Positions 27,526 to 37,502 of a stretch of 64,000 bases of DNA are shown in pieces. The DNA is from Nitrosospira multiformis (GTDB lineage: Bacteria > Pseudomonadota > Gammaproteobacteria > Burkholderiales > Nitrosomonadaceae): assembly GCF_900111585.1 (NCBI RefSeq), contig NZ_FOHI01000006.1, positions 62,001 through 126,000 of the forward strand. Direction: 5' to 3'. Each line of letters begins with the position of its first letter. The stretch's first letter is position 1. A model generated the notes under the pieces. The model ran no database searches. It saw nothing but the letters and a program-made list of their open reading frames with translations, and was not told the DNA's origin. Position numbers and translations under genes: made by a program.

Positions 27526-28086
27526 ATGCCGAAGATAGTTGAAATAGAGGGAACCCCCAATCGAAATGCGTTGAAATTCATCCTCAAGGAGCCGCTGACC
27601 TGGGGGGTAACACGTTCGTATGATAATGCCGAGCAGGCGAAAGGTGATCCGCTTGCCGAAGCGCTGTTTGACATCGATCATGTCACCAATGTGTTTTATG
27701 TGGATCGGTGGATCACGGTAACCCAGGATGGCGCGGCTGACTGGCAAGACCTGGCGCGCGAAGTAGCAGATCCTATTCGTGCCGCGCCGGCGGCAGATAC
27801 CCAGACAGCCGCTACAGTTGCAGCCGCAAGTGCGGAAATTGCAAATTTAAGTCCTGAGGACCAGCAACGGCTCAAGCTGATCAATGAGATACTCGATGAG
27901 GAGATCCGCCCCTATCTCCAGAATGATGGAGGCGATCTCCATGTGCTTGGCCTTGAAGGCAACCGGCTGAGTGTTCACTACCAAGGCGCTTGCGGCACCT
28001 GTCCGAGTTCGATTACCGGAACATTGCGGGGCATCCAGAACATGCTGAGGTCGATAGAGCCTGATCTGGAAGTTGTTGCGGTCTGA
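27526..28086 (+). CDS. Nfu-type Fe-S scaffold/carrier protein
   Basis: A 186-residue two-domain protein: an N-terminal Nfu_N-like domain (TPNRNALKFILKEPLTWGVTR, about residues 10-90), an Ala/Thr-rich linker (about 88-108) and a NifU C-terminal domain with the cluster-binding CGTCPSS motif (CXXC). This is the mitochondrial-Nfu1-like architecture rather than the E. coli NfuA type. It lies 22 bp after sufU and closes the Fe-S operon; it probably delivers clusters to target proteins. Confidence 0.9.
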   Translation: MPKIVEIEGTPNRNALKFILKEPLTWGVTRSYDNAEQAKGDPLAEALFDIDHVTNVFYVDRWITVTQDGAADWQDLAREVADPIRAAPAADTQTAATVAAASAEIANLSPEDQQRLKLINEILDEEIRPYLQNDGGDLHVLGLEGNRLSVHYQGACGTCPSSITGTLRGIQNMLRSIEPDLEVVAV

Positions 28087-28326
28087 TATCCGCGGCGACA
28101 TGCTCCGATACGCATCACGAACCCAGCTTCGGCCTGATGCCACTGTAATCAACCTTCCACGGAAGGAAGCTTTTCCACTTCTCGAGTCTTTCGCGGTGTT
28201 CATGTTCCTGGCACCGCGTTAGCGACCTGTCGTCCGCTTCAGTATATTTCAGTATATAGTATGCTTTTTGTACGGCGCTCAGTTCACAGCAACTGAACGC
28301 ATGGGCTGTTTCCATTCGAAAAGCAT

Positions 28327-28740
28327 ATGCTCTGGGTAAAATCTTTTCATATCGTCTTCGTGGTAGCCTGGTTCGCCGGGCTATTTTATTTGCCGCGGCT
28401 CTTTGTCTATCACGCCATGACTACGGATTCCGCAGGCATGGAGCGGTTCAAAATCATGGAAAGAAAGCTCTATTATGGGATCATGACCCCCAGCGCGGTG
28501 CTGGCGGTCGTCCTGGGCCTGTGGCTCTGGCTGGGCTATGGCATTACGGGAGCCTGGCTGCATGCGAAGCTCGCTCTGGTGGTATTGCTGATTGCATATC
28601 ACGGATACTGCGGCAGGCTACTGGCCGATTTCAAACGTGACCGCAATCGGCATGGCCATGTTTATTACCGCTGGTTCAATGAAGTACCGGTACTTATCTT
28701 GATCGCTGTCGTGATACTCGTGGTGGTGAAACCATGGTGA
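28327..28740 (+). CDS. hemJ: Protoporphyrinogen IX oxidase, HemJ type
   Basis: A 137-residue membrane protein with four predicted helices, matching the HemJ (formerly UPF0093) family, which oxidises protoporphyrinogen IX to protoporphyrin IX in many bacteria lacking HemY or HemG. The N-terminal [20 protein letters not shown], with the conserved His and Arg, and the WLHAKLALV segment with the conserved Lys are present. It lies in the same direction as aroB, dgt and hemE. No riboswitch or clear promoter was seen in the 240-bp gap before it. Confidence 0.93.
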   Translation: MLWVKSFHIVFVVAWFAGLFYLPRLFVYHAMTTDSAGMERFKIMERKLYYGIMTPSAVLAVVLGLWLWLGYGITGAWLHAKLALVVLLIAYHGYCGRLLADFKRDRNRHGHVYYRWFNEVPVLILIAVVILVVVKPW

Positions 28741-28840
28741 GCTAAGCGTAGGGATAATTGCCAGGGTTATCCAAAAGAACCGCTTGGACGCTGTTTATCG
28801 AAGCGTTCGGGCAGATCGCGCCTCCTTTCCCTTCACAATA

Positions 28841-29941
28841 ATGCAAACAGTCACTGTTAATCTTGTCTCCACGCCAGCCCAACGCGGTTATCCGATCCAT
28901 ATCGGTGCAAACATCCTGGCTCAGCCCGAACTCATCCTGGATTACCTCGGCCAGAAGCGGGTGGCCATTGTCACAAATACTACGGTGGGGCCTTTATATC
29001 TCGACAAATTTCGTGCGGATCTTTCAGTTCACGGGATAGTTTCAGTTCCAATCGTTCTTCCGGACGGTGAGGAATACAAGAACTGGGAAACTCTCAACCT
29101 CATTTTCGATGCTCTCCTGACCCATCGCTGCGAACGCAATACACCCGTCATCGCCCTTGGCGGAGGAGTTGTGGGAGACCTGGCCGGTTTCGCCGCCGCC
29201 ACCTATTTACGAGGTGTGCCGTTCATTCAGGTACCCACCACACTTCTGGCGCAAGTCGATTCCTCAGTTGGCGGTAAGACCGGGATCAACCATCCGCTGG
29301 GCAAAAACATGATCGGGGCGTTTTATCAACCCCAGGCGGTCATGGCGGATACGTCCACGCTCGATACATTGCCCGATAGGGAACTGCGCGCCGGCATAGC
29401 CGAGGTCATCAAGTATGGCCTTATTCGCGATCCGGCATTCTTTGACTGGCTTGAATCTCATGTTGATGCCCTGCTGGAACGTGACAATTCGATGCTTATA
29501 GAAGCAATAGAAAGGAGTTGTCAGCATAAAGCCGAAGTTGTGGAGGCAGACGAGCGCGAGAGCGGCATGCGTGCCTTGTTGAACCTGGGACATACTTTTG
29601 GACATGCAATCGAGAATGCCATGGGTTACGGCAACTGGCTTCACGGGGAAGCAGTGGCTGCGGGAACGATGCTGGCAGCCGAGGTATCACGACGTATGGG
29701 TATGATAGATGAGGGGGAGGTGGAGCGAATCCGGAATCTCTATGTGAAGGCCGGGCTGCCGGTGATTGCTCCGAATCTGGGTCCGGAAAAATATTTGCGT
29801 CTGATGGGACTGGACAAGAAAGTACAAGGCGGGAAAATGCGTTTCATACTGCTCGAGAATATTGGGCGGGCGGCGGTGCATGCGGATGTGCCGGCCGCGA
29901 TACTGACCGAAGTTCTGACGGAATGTACGGCTGATGCATGA
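28841..29941 (+). CDS. aroB: 3-dehydroquinate synthase
   Basis: AroB makes 3-dehydroquinate from DAHP in the shikimate pathway, using NAD and a divalent metal. The [19 protein letters not shown] and [18 protein letters not shown] blocks (cofactor and substrate sites) and the metal-ligand histidine segments [10 protein letters not shown] and WLHGEAVA are present. The open frame reaches a TTG at 28784, but the ATG at 28841 gives a normal N-terminus (MQTVTVNL) and is chosen; neither has a strong Shine-Dalgarno. The 3' end overlaps dgt by 8 nt. AroB followed by dgt is a common betaproteobacterial order. Confidence 0.95.
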   Translation: MQTVTVNLVSTPAQRGYPIHIGANILAQPELILDYLGQKRVAIVTNTTVGPLYLDKFRADLSVHGIVSVPIVLPDGEEYKNWETLNLIFDALLTHRCERNTPVIALGGGVVGDLAGFAAATYLRGVPFIQVPTTLLAQVDSSVGGKTGINHPLGKNMIGAFYQPQAVMADTSTLDTLPDRELRAGIAEVIKYGLIRDPAFFDWLESHVDALLERDNSMLIEAIERSCQHKAEVVEADERESGMRALLNLGHTFGHAIENAMGYGNWLHGEAVAAGTMLAAEVSRRMGMIDEGEVERIRNLYVKAGLPVIAPNLGPEKYLRLMGLDKKVQGGKMRFILLENIGRAAVHADVPAAILTEVLTECTADA

Positions 29942-31055
29942 GCTGGCATCCTATGCGGTATCGCCTGCCAATTCCCGCGGTCGCCGCATTGCGGAAGAAC
30001 CCTCTCCCGGTCGCACGCCTTTTCAGCGCGATCGCGATCGCATCATTCATTCCACCGCTTTTCGCAGGCTTGAGTACAAGACCCAGGTTTTCGTCAATCA
30101 TGAAGGGGACTTGTTCCGCACGCGCTTGACGCACAGTCTCGAAGTGGCGCAGATCGGCCGCTCCGTAGCCCGGAATTTGCGCCTGAACGAGGATCTGGTT
30201 GAGGCTATCGCGCTGGCGCATGATCTCGGCCATACCGCCTTCGGTCATGCCGGGCAGGACGCGCTGAACGAGTGCATGAAGGAATATGGCGGCTTTGAGC
30301 ATAATCTGCAATCCCTGCGGGTGGTGGATGTGCTGGAAGAGCACTATGGCGCATTCGACGGGTTGAATCTGTGCTTTGAAACCCGCGAAGGCATTCTCAA
30401 GCATTGTTCAAAGAAAAATGCGCTGGAGCTGGGGGACGTTGGTGAGCGCTTCCTCACGAATCGTCGGCCTTCGCTGGAAGCGCAAGTCGCCAATCTCGCT
30501 GACGAGATTGCTTACAACAATCATGACGTGGACGATGGCTTGAGATCCGGTCTCGTCACGCAGCAGCAACTTGAGGAAGTTGGCATATTTGTGCGTCATC
30601 TGGCAATGGCCAGACAGCAATACCCGAAAATCTCCGGCAGGCGGCTGGTCCATGAAACCGTGCGGCGGATGATCAATACGCTGGCGGGAGATTTGATCAG
30701 ACAAAGCGCAGTGAATATCGAGCAGGCGCGTCCCGCCACGCTGGACCAAATCCGGACTGCTCCGCCGCTGATCGGATTCAGCAGGGAAATCGCGCAGGAG
30801 CAACAGGAGCTCAAAAAGTTTCTGCGGGAGCATCTTTACCGGCACTACAAGGTATCGCGCATGAGCGCAAAGGCACGGCACATCATCCGCCAGCTCTTTG
30901 ACGCATTCGATTCGGATATCCGGTTGCTGCCTCCGGAATTCCAGTCCAGATATCAGCAGGACAAGCATCAGGCCATTGCCGACTATATCGCGGGCATGAC
31001 AGATCGTTATGCCATCCGTGAATACCGGCGTCTTTTCGTTGTCGAGGAAAGCTGA
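29934..31055 (+). CDS. dgt: Deoxyguanosinetriphosphate triphosphohydrolase-like protein
   Basis: A 373-residue HD-domain phosphohydrolase of the dGTPase-like type 2 family, which hydrolyses dNTPs to nucleosides and triphosphate. The HD metal site is visible as [30 protein letters not shown] and a later Asp in [13 protein letters not shown]. The N-terminal [22 protein letters not shown] block is typical. The ATG at 29934 lies within the end of aroB (8-nt overlap), so the two are probably translated from one message. Substrate preference cannot be told from sequence. Confidence 0.92.
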   Translation: MHELASYAVSPANSRGRRIAEEPSPGRTPFQRDRDRIIHSTAFRRLEYKTQVFVNHEGDLFRTRLTHSLEVAQIGRSVARNLRLNEDLVEAIALAHDLGHTAFGHAGQDALNECMKEYGGFEHNLQSLRVVDVLEEHYGAFDGLNLCFETREGILKHCSKKNALELGDVGERFLTNRRPSLEAQVANLADEIAYNNHDVDDGLRSGLVTQQQLEEVGIFVRHLAMARQQYPKISGRRLVHETVRRMINTLAGDLIRQSAVNIEQARPATLDQIRTAPPLIGFSREIAQEQQELKKFLREHLYRHYKVSRMSAKARHIIRQLFDAFDSDIRLLPPEFQSRYQQDKHQAIADYIAGMTDRYAIREYRRLFVVEES

Positions 31056-31248
31056 CAGATCATTCCCATTGTTGACCTTTTCGCGAATGACGTGTGCCTC
31101 GTTGGCCATTCATGGTAAGATGAAGGGTTGAAGGGGGCCTAACGGTTCCGGGGACTTGGCAGTCTCCAAGGCATACATTTCCACTGGTAGCTCTACAGGT
31201 AGTTTGAGCATCCGGCTTTTACTGATTTTTGCGATTGATCGGGTCTGA

Positions 31249-32346
31249 ATGACAAGATTGAAGAACGATACCCTGCTCAGGGCCCTGCTGAGGCAACCCA
31301 CTGAATACACGCCGGTTTGGCTCATGCGGCAGGCAGGGCGTTATCTCTCCGAATATAATCAGACGAGGGCTCGTGCGGGCAATTTTCTCGCGCTCTGCAA
31401 GAATCCTGACTTCGCCACCGAAGTTACAATGCAACCTCTCGCGCGATTTCCTTTGGATGCGGCCATCCTGTTTTCGGATATTCTGACGATTCCTGATGCG
31501 ATGGGATTGGGACTATATTTTGCGGAAGGAGAGGGCCCCAGGTTCGAGCGCCCCTTGCGCGAAGAGTGGGAGATCCGGGCCCTTACCGTCCCAGATCCTG
31601 CTGTTCATTTGCGCTACGTCATGGACGCGGTTTCGCAGATACGCAAGACTCTGGATAATCGGGTTCCACTGATCGGGTTCTCCGGCAGTCCGTTTACGCT
31701 TGCCTGCTATATGGTGGAAGGGGCCGGCGGGACTGATTTCCGGCAAATAAAAACCATGCTGTACCGCCGCCCTGATTTGCTGCATCACATTCTCGATATC
31801 AATGCGCAGGCTGTCACCGCTTATCTGAACGCTCAAATCGAGTCCGGCGCGCAGGCAGTAATGATTTTTGATACGTGGGGTGGAGCGCTTTCCCACGCCG
31901 CTTATCAGCAATTTTCGCTGCGCTACATGACCCAGATACTGGCCGGGTTGAGGCGGTATCAGGGGGCTGAGCGTATTCCGAGCATTGTTTTTACCAAGGG
32001 CGGGGGGCTATGGCTCGAGAGTATCGCGGACAGCGGGTGTGATGCAGTGGGACTGGACTGGACCGTGAATATCGGAGAGGCCCGGCAGCGCGTGGGCCAC
32101 AAAGTCGCTTTGCAGGGCAACCTTGATCCTGCCGTGTTATTCGCTGAACCGGGGGTAATTGCTGCCGAAGTGGAGCAAATTCTTGCGAGTTTTGGCGAAG
32201 GCAGTGGGCACATCTTCAACCTGGGACATGGCATATCGCAGTTTACGCCGCCCGAAAATGCGCTTACGCTGGTCGAAGCAGTTCACAGCCTCAGCCGGAG
32301 ATTTCATCGTGCGGATGCCGAGGGAAACAGCAGTTTCGGCAGCTAG
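31249..32346 (+). CDS. hemE: Uroporphyrinogen decarboxylase
   Basis: HemE decarboxylates uroporphyrinogen III to coproporphyrinogen III in haem synthesis. The N-terminal signature [15 protein letters not shown] (PVWxMRQAGRYxPEY, here with Ser for Pro), [14 protein letters not shown] with the catalytic Asp, and [16 protein letters not shown] are present. The 365-residue length fits. The gap of about 190 bp to dgt shows no clear terminator, so the gene might be read from its own promoter or from the aroB-dgt message. Ammonia oxidisers make very large amounts of c-type cytochromes, so demand for this pathway would be high. Confidence 0.95.
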   Translation: MTRLKNDTLLRALLRQPTEYTPVWLMRQAGRYLSEYNQTRARAGNFLALCKNPDFATEVTMQPLARFPLDAAILFSDILTIPDAMGLGLYFAEGEGPRFERPLREEWEIRALTVPDPAVHLRYVMDAVSQIRKTLDNRVPLIGFSGSPFTLACYMVEGAGGTDFRQIKTMLYRRPDLLHHILDINAQAVTAYLNAQIESGAQAVMIFDTWGGALSHAAYQQFSLRYMTQILAGLRRYQGAERIPSIVFTKGGGLWLESIADSGCDAVGLDWTVNIGEARQRVGHKVALQGNLDPAVLFAEPGVIAAEVEQILASFGEGSGHIFNLGHGISQFTPPENALTLVEAVHSLSRRFHRADAEGNSSFGS

Positions 32347-32426
32347 CGGATAAACAGAATTTTTTCACTTCGAATCTACATGATATTTTGATATTTCTGC
32401 AGGTCTGATTGTTTGGAACTCTTCAC

Positions 32427-33110
32427 GTGCGCATACTTATTATTGAAGATGATCGGGCAATAGCCAGTAATCTATACGACTTTCTCGAAGCTCGCGGTCA
32501 CAGTGTCGATGCGGCGGCTGATGGGATTACAGGGTTGCATCTTGCGGTTACACAGCAGTTTGATGGCATTTTGCTCGATCTGGGATTACCGGGTGCGGAT
32601 GGTATAACACTGTGCCGGAAGCTTCGTCAGGAAGCGCATCTCGATACTCCGGTCCTGATGCTGACGGCGCGCGACACGCTGGAAGACAAGCTGAAAGGTT
32701 TCGATTGTGGGGCGGATGACTATCTGGTCAAACCCTTCGCCTTGAAAGAAGTTGAAGCGCGACTGGTTGCCATGCACAAACGTCGAAAGGGCAAGGTAAC
32801 CAGTCGAACGCTGGAAACGGAGGATCTTTCCTTCGATCCGAAAACCCTCACAATCCGCTTCGCGGGCGCGAACGTCAAATTGCCGCCGAAATGCATTGGC
32901 TTGCTTGCAGTCATCATGAGCGAGCCTGGCCGCGTTTTCAGCCGCAGGGAGCTCGAATCGGAAGTATGGGGGGATGTGCAGGAAACCAGCGATACTCTCC
33001 GAAGTCACATGCACGAGCTTCGCCGCGCACTGACGCGCGCGGGTGGCTATGATCCAATCGAAACCGTTCACGGTCTCGGCTATCGGCTTTCCACGCGTGC
33101 CCGTAATTAG
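32427..33110 (+). CDS. Two-component response regulator, OmpR/PhoB family
   Basis: The receiver domain (about residues 1-115) has the acidic pair EDD, the phospho-acceptor Asp in GILLDLGLPGADG, the conserved Thr in MLTARD and Lys in YLVKPF. The C-terminal winged helix (about 130-225) matches OmpR/PhoB regulators, with recognition-helix segment TLRSHMHELRRALTRAG. The frame extends to a TTG at 32409, but the GTG at 32427 gives the standard VRILIIEDD start and is preferred. Its end overlaps the sensor kinase gene. The signal is unknown. Confidence 0.88.
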   Translation: MRILIIEDDRAIASNLYDFLEARGHSVDAAADGITGLHLAVTQQFDGILLDLGLPGADGITLCRKLRQEAHLDTPVLMLTARDTLEDKLKGFDCGADDYLVKPFALKEVEARLVAMHKRRKGKVTSRTLETEDLSFDPKTLTIRFAGANVKLPPKCIGLLAVIMSEPGRVFSRRELESEVWGDVQETSDTLRSHMHELRRALTRAGGYDPIETVHGLGYRLSTRARN

Positions 33111-34365
33111 GCGTGGGCTTCGCCTTCGTGTTGCACTCGCGTTTGCGATATTCTGTATTGTCGTTGTCGGAACGCTGGGTGTCAGCCTGTATATCGCTTC
33201 CGATGACATCGAAGAAGCTCATATCGAGCAGATCATCGAAACCGAGATGGATTACCTGCTCCAGCGCTATCGCGAGCATGCGGACTTCGTGCCGCAGGAA
33301 GGTTCCAATCTCGAAAAATACATCATCCACGATCCCTCCGAAGAATCTCGCCTTCCTTCCTATCTGCAGGGACTGAGTTACAGGCGGCACAAGGTTTTTC
33401 GCGGCCCGGAGGAAGTCCGGGTCGCGGTGCATCACGTGGACGGAGTCAAGTTTCTTGTCGCCTATGAAATAGGTCTGCACGAAGCGCGGCAACGGGAATT
33501 GAAACTGCTCATCGTCCTGTCGCTCATTTCCGTCGTAGGTGTCGCAGTCGTGGTGGGATATCTGCTGGCCGGAGTGCTGGTCAAGCAGGTGACTGATCTC
33601 GCCGAGCAGGTGAGGCATCTCGCGCCGGGTGACATCCAGGGGGAAACGCTTACCCAGCCCGGGCAGGATGAGGAAGTGGCGCAGCTCGCGCGCGCGCTGG
33701 ATGACTATCAAAGCCGCATAACCCGCATGCTGCGCAGGGAACAGGAGTTTACCGCCAATATAAGCCATGAGCTGCGCACACCGATTACAACTATCCTGAC
33801 AAGCTGTGAGCTGCTGGTCGCGGAACCGAATTTCTCGGAAAGAGCGCGCATGCGGATCGGCATGATCGAAAGCGCCGCAACCCGGATGGGCGAGCAGTTG
33901 CAAGCCCTGTTATTTCTTGCGCGCGAGCAGTCGCTCGGGGTAATGGAACCCGTGGACCTGGCCGAGTGTGTCTACGATGCGGCAGAATCGATATGCGGGG
34001 AGATCTATCGAAAGCATCTTACATTCGAAGTCACGGTGGAACCGAAAGCCATGCTGACGCTGAATCGGCAGGCGATTCACACGGCTCTTGTGAATCTGCT
34101 GCGCAATGCGGTGCAATATACCAATAGCGGTTTCATACGGGTAAATTTCAAAGGCAACCGTCTTTCGATTTCCGATTCCGGTATAGGTATTGAGCCTTCC
34201 TATCTACCCCTCCTGTATGAACGCTTCTTCCGCGGTTCAACGCAAGGTGAAGGTCTGGGCATAGGGCTTGCCATCGTCAAGCGCATCTGCGACTACTATG
34301 GATGGAGCATAGAAGTCGAAAGCATGCCGGGACAAGGTGCGACCTTCCATATTGTATTTCCCTGA
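33097..34365 (+). CDS. Two-component sensor histidine kinase
   Basis: An inner-membrane sensor: TM1 (about residues 10-32), a periplasmic domain of about 100 residues, TM2 (about 138-160), a HAMP-like segment, then HisKA with the phospho-acceptor His in ISHELRTPITTIL and an HATPase_c domain (N box LVNLLRNAVQYT, G1 ISDSGIGI, G2 GLGIGLAIVKRI). The frame is open to 33043, but the GTG at 33097 puts the start 14 nt inside the regulator's 3' end and directly before the first membrane helix, so it is preferred. It is 390 bp upstream of dabA, so control of the carbon-uptake genes is possible but unproven. Confidence 0.87.
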   Translation: MPVIRRGLRLRVALAFAIFCIVVVGTLGVSLYIASDDIEEAHIEQIIETEMDYLLQRYREHADFVPQEGSNLEKYIIHDPSEESRLPSYLQGLSYRRHKVFRGPEEVRVAVHHVDGVKFLVAYEIGLHEARQRELKLLIVLSLISVVGVAVVVGYLLAGVLVKQVTDLAEQVRHLAPGDIQGETLTQPGQDEEVAQLARALDDYQSRITRMLRREQEFTANISHELRTPITTILTSCELLVAEPNFSERARMRIGMIESAATRMGEQLQALLFLAREQSLGVMEPVDLAECVYDAAESICGEIYRKHLTFEVTVEPKAMLTLNRQAIHTALVNLLRNAVQYTNSGFIRVNFKGNRLSISDSGIGIEPSYLPLLYERFFRGSTQGEGLGIGLAIVKRICDYYGWSIEVESMPGQGATFHIVFP

Positions 34366-34754
34366 CCCTCATTTTTCCTGGAGAGAAGCATTTCCCCGCA
34401 GGTTTCCCCTGACTGCCCGACATAGCGGAAGCTCTACAGTTCTCGCTATTCGATCTTCTGCAAAATCCGCGCTTTGCGGACTATTTCCACCACTTTCTCC
34501 TTCCTGAAGACGCCACTTTTTAGTGATCGGACCGCCGGGATGCCTGCCTCACCCGGTAAGGGTGCTCGTTTAAACTCTGTTTATCAGGGTATTTATCTTC
34601 ACGAATTCTTCACAGGGCGTGTGTTAATTTGATATCTGAGTAAATACCTGAGTAAATTCCTCTGTTATTTTAAGTCAATGAATCGAGTTTATTTTAGTTA
34701 AAGGGAATCCTATCAACAGGTCAGAAGGCGTTACGAAGAAGAGGAGTAAAAATT
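34366..34754 (+). promoter_or_regulatory. Gap upstream of dabA with a tandem CTGAGTAAAT repeat
   Basis: No gene is seen in this 389-bp gap. CTGAGTAAAT occurs twice with a 12-nt period (34636-34645 and 34648-34657), about 100 bp before the dabA start in an AT-rich stretch, a likely regulator half-site pair. The dabA ATG is preceded by a GAGGAG-type site. Confidence 0.5.
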
Positions 34755-37502
34755 ATGCCAGCAGCAATAGACAAAGATGAAAATATTCAGAAAGAGGGAA
34801 AGAGGATCGAGTTGGTGAAGGATTCTCCAAAACAGTTTGCAGCTTCCGGTGCCGCCGCGGTAAGCGCACCGACTAACTCGGATAAACGAGCGGATGTCAG
34901 TCCGCTGCACGCGGAGCGGACTGGAGTCCAGGCGCAGGAAGTCTCCGTTTCTTCCTTCAATGAAGAGGAAGTGATCCATGACCTGCAGCACTATCTGCCC
35001 TCGCAGGCTCCGCTGAAAGATTTTATTCATCATAATACATTACACGCATTCCAGAACTATCCCTTCCATGAGGGAACGCGTCGCGCAAAAAAAATATTCG
35101 GATATTTTCCCTCTCTTCAACTTCGTGAATATAGAGACCTGTATGAAGCCGGGCGTATCCGCAAGGATATTCTTGAGCGGGTCATCTCCGAGCAGAAGGG
35201 CGCACAGTATCTTGAGGATTGGATGCAGCGGCTGCTTGAGAAGGAATATGACGACTCCGTTTCCCCCCGAATAGGCAAACTGAGGGCGAACTGGAAGCGT
35301 CATTATCCTATTGACCTGGATCTGATGGTTCACCCGCTTCTGTTCAGAATCCTGTGCAGCTACCTCGATCAGGGAATTTCAATATGGGGTTTCCCAATAG
35401 GGCACAAGGGTTTTCTTGCGGCCATGAAGGAAATGGAAGAAAAAAGCTTCGCCAGTTTCTTCAAGACAAAGAGAGCTAAAAAGCTTTTGGTGTCTGGAAA
35501 CTGCAAGATGGAGGATCTGCTGAAGCTCCTGGTGGGGGATGAAACCCTCTATGCGCAGTATCTGTTTGACCAGCAGTTTGCGCACCCGGGTTGGTCGGGC
35601 ATGGTAGCTTCCGTCGAGGCCCAGCCCGCCTCTCTCCTGAACCCGAAGAACATTACCGTTCATGACCTGGTTGTCTTCGAGCTTCTGCTTGAGATTGACG
35701 CGCTCGATTCCTATTTCGGAGAAAGTTGGCAACCCATTGCCCGCATTCTGGAAGAGCGGCCTGAACCGTTGTTCGACGATGTGCCCGAGACTGAGGTCGA
35801 TACGGTTTTTTCCCTTTGGCACGATGCTTTTGAGTGGACGTACTACGACCAGGTGCTGACTGGAATAGCTTTGCAGGACAAGACCTGGGAAAGAAAGATC
35901 GAAAACAGAAGTTTCCAGACGTACTTCTGCATCGATGACCGGTTGACATCGTTCCGCCGGTACCTCGAGCAACTGGATCCGGATTGCGAAACGTTTACCA
36001 CCGCCGGATTTTTTAACGTCGAACTGTATTATCAACCCGAGAACGGCAAGTTTTACACGAAATGCTGTCCCGCGCCGGTCTTCCCCAAATTCCTCGTCAA
36101 GGAAATCGGTAACAAGCAGAAGATAAAGAAGGAAGTACATTTTTCCAAGCTCACCCATTCGCTTTTCCAGGGCTGGTTTATTTCCCAAACCATCGGGTTC
36201 GTGTCGGCCCTGAGATTGGCCTTGAATGTATTCAAGCCGGGCGCGATGCCTGCCATGGCCTCATCTTATTCCCACGTGGACAAGAACGCGCGGCTAACCA
36301 TCGAAAACAAGGACCCGAACGACAAGGAAAACGGTTTGCAGATCGGGTTTACGATTGACGAGATGGTCCAGCGCGTTCAGGGTGTCCTGACCAGCACGGG
36401 GTTAAACGGGGTAGATAAAACCTTTGCTCCCATCGTTTACATGATTGGGCACGGCGCGTCCAGCGTAAACAATCCTCACTATACCGCCTATGACTGTGGC
36501 GCATGCGGCGGCCGGCCCGGATCGGTGAATGCCAGGACGTTCTGTTACATGGCCAACCATCCCAAGGTAAGGGAAGCACTCAAAGAGCGGGGCGTCGTTA
36601 TTCCACCCACTACCCAGTTCCTCCCGGGGCTGCACGACACCACGCGTGACGAAGTTGCCTTCTTCGATGAAGAGATTCTCTCCGAGGAAAACGCCGGAAA
36701 ACACAGGAGGAATACGCTCGTCATCAATGAAGCGCTCGATCTCCACGCGAAGGAGCGGTCCAGAAGATTGGTATCCATTGATACCAAAATGAGTCCCAAG
36801 GAGATTCACGAGGAAATTCGCAGGAGATCCGTTTCGCTGTTCGAACCCCGGCCGGAGCTCAATCATGCGACCAATGCGGTAAGTATTATCGGCAGACGGA
36901 GTATTACGGAAAACCTCTTCCTGGACAGGCGGGCGTCCACGAGCACCTATGACTACCGCACTGATCCTGAAGGTAAGTTCCTCACCATGTCCATGGGCCC
37001 CATTGCGTTGGTTATGGGCGGTATCGACCTCGAGTATTTTTTCTCCCGGACCGACAATCACAAAATGGGTGCCGGAACGAAACTGCCGCACAACGTCATG
37101 GGTCTGATCGGGGTGGCCAACGGCGCGGATGGCGATTTGAGGACAGGGCTTCCCAGCCAGATGATCGAGATCCACGATCCCGTCCGTCTCCTAGTCATCA
37201 TCGAACATTATCCCGATGTGGCATTGAAGGTGATCAAGTCGCAGACGGCAAACTATTCGTTTTATGAAAACTACTGGGTGCACTGCGTGGTCGTGCATCC
37301 GGACACCGGTGAGCTTTGGTTGTACAAGGACGGTAGTTTCTCGAAGATTTACAAGCCCCTGTTAAACGATCTGGAAACCGTATCGGATCTGAGCGCATTG
37401 ATGGAACGGGCTAAGAAAGCGGAATCGATCGAAACCCTGGATGCGGTTCAAGAGAATTTACCTGTCTACTTTATCGAGAAGAAGGAGAGAGTGAAAAAAT
37501 GA
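34755..37502 (+). CDS. dabA: Inorganic carbon transporter subunit DabA (DUF2309/UPF0753)
   Basis: DabA is the carbonic-anhydrase-like cytoplasmic subunit of the DAB complex, thought to turn CO2 into bicarbonate in one direction using the ion gradient handled by DabB. The zinc-site residues expected from the characterised Halothiobacillus protein are all present: Cys392 and Asp394 in FCIDDRLTSFRR, and His566 and Cys581 in IGHGASSVNN...YDCGACGG, with the same 15-residue His-to-Cys spacing. The 915-residue length includes a charged N-terminal extension of about 65 residues that I do not associate with the family core. The dabB start overlaps the stop codon by 4 nt. Confidence 0.93.
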   Translation: MPAAIDKDENIQKEGKRIELVKDSPKQFAASGAAAVSAPTNSDKRADVSPLHAERTGVQAQEVSVSSFNEEEVIHDLQHYLPSQAPLKDFIHHNTLHAFQNYPFHEGTRRAKKIFGYFPSLQLREYRDLYEAGRIRKDILERVISEQKGAQYLEDWMQRLLEKEYDDSVSPRIGKLRANWKRHYPIDLDLMVHPLLFRILCSYLDQGISIWGFPIGHKGFLAAMKEMEEKSFASFFKTKRAKKLLVSGNCKMEDLLKLLVGDETLYAQYLFDQQFAHPGWSGMVASVEAQPASLLNPKNITVHDLVVFELLLEIDALDSYFGESWQPIARILEERPEPLFDDVPETEVDTVFSLWHDAFEWTYYDQVLTGIALQDKTWERKIENRSFQTYFCIDDRLTSFRRYLEQLDPDCETFTTAGFFNVELYYQPENGKFYTKCCPAPVFPKFLVKEIGNKQKIKKEVHFSKLTHSLFQGWFISQTIGFVSALRLALNVFKPGAMPAMASSYSHVDKNARLTIENKDPNDKENGLQIGFTIDEMVQRVQGVLTSTGLNGVDKTFAPIVYMIGHGASSVNNPHYTAYDCGACGGRPGSVNARTFCYMANHPKVREALKERGVVIPPTTQFLPGLHDTTRDEVAFFDEEILSEENAGKHRRNTLVINEALDLHAKERSRRLVSIDTKMSPKEIHEEIRRRSVSLFEPRPELNHATNAVSIIGRRSITENLFLDRRASTSTYDYRTDPEGKFLTMSMGPIALVMGGIDLEYFFSRTDNHKMGAGTKLPHNVMGLIGVANGADGDLRTGLPSQMIEIHDPVRLLVIIEHYPDVALKVIKSQTANYSFYENYWVHCVVVHPDTGELWLYKDGSFSKIYKPLLNDLETVSDLSALMERAKKAESIETLDAVQENLPVYFIEKKERVKK

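Noticed and set aside
28153-28166. Small dyad CCTTCC-AC-GGAAGG after nfu followed by AAGCTTTT
   Set aside because: The 2-nt loop is sterically poor and the T run is short, so I do not call it a terminator.
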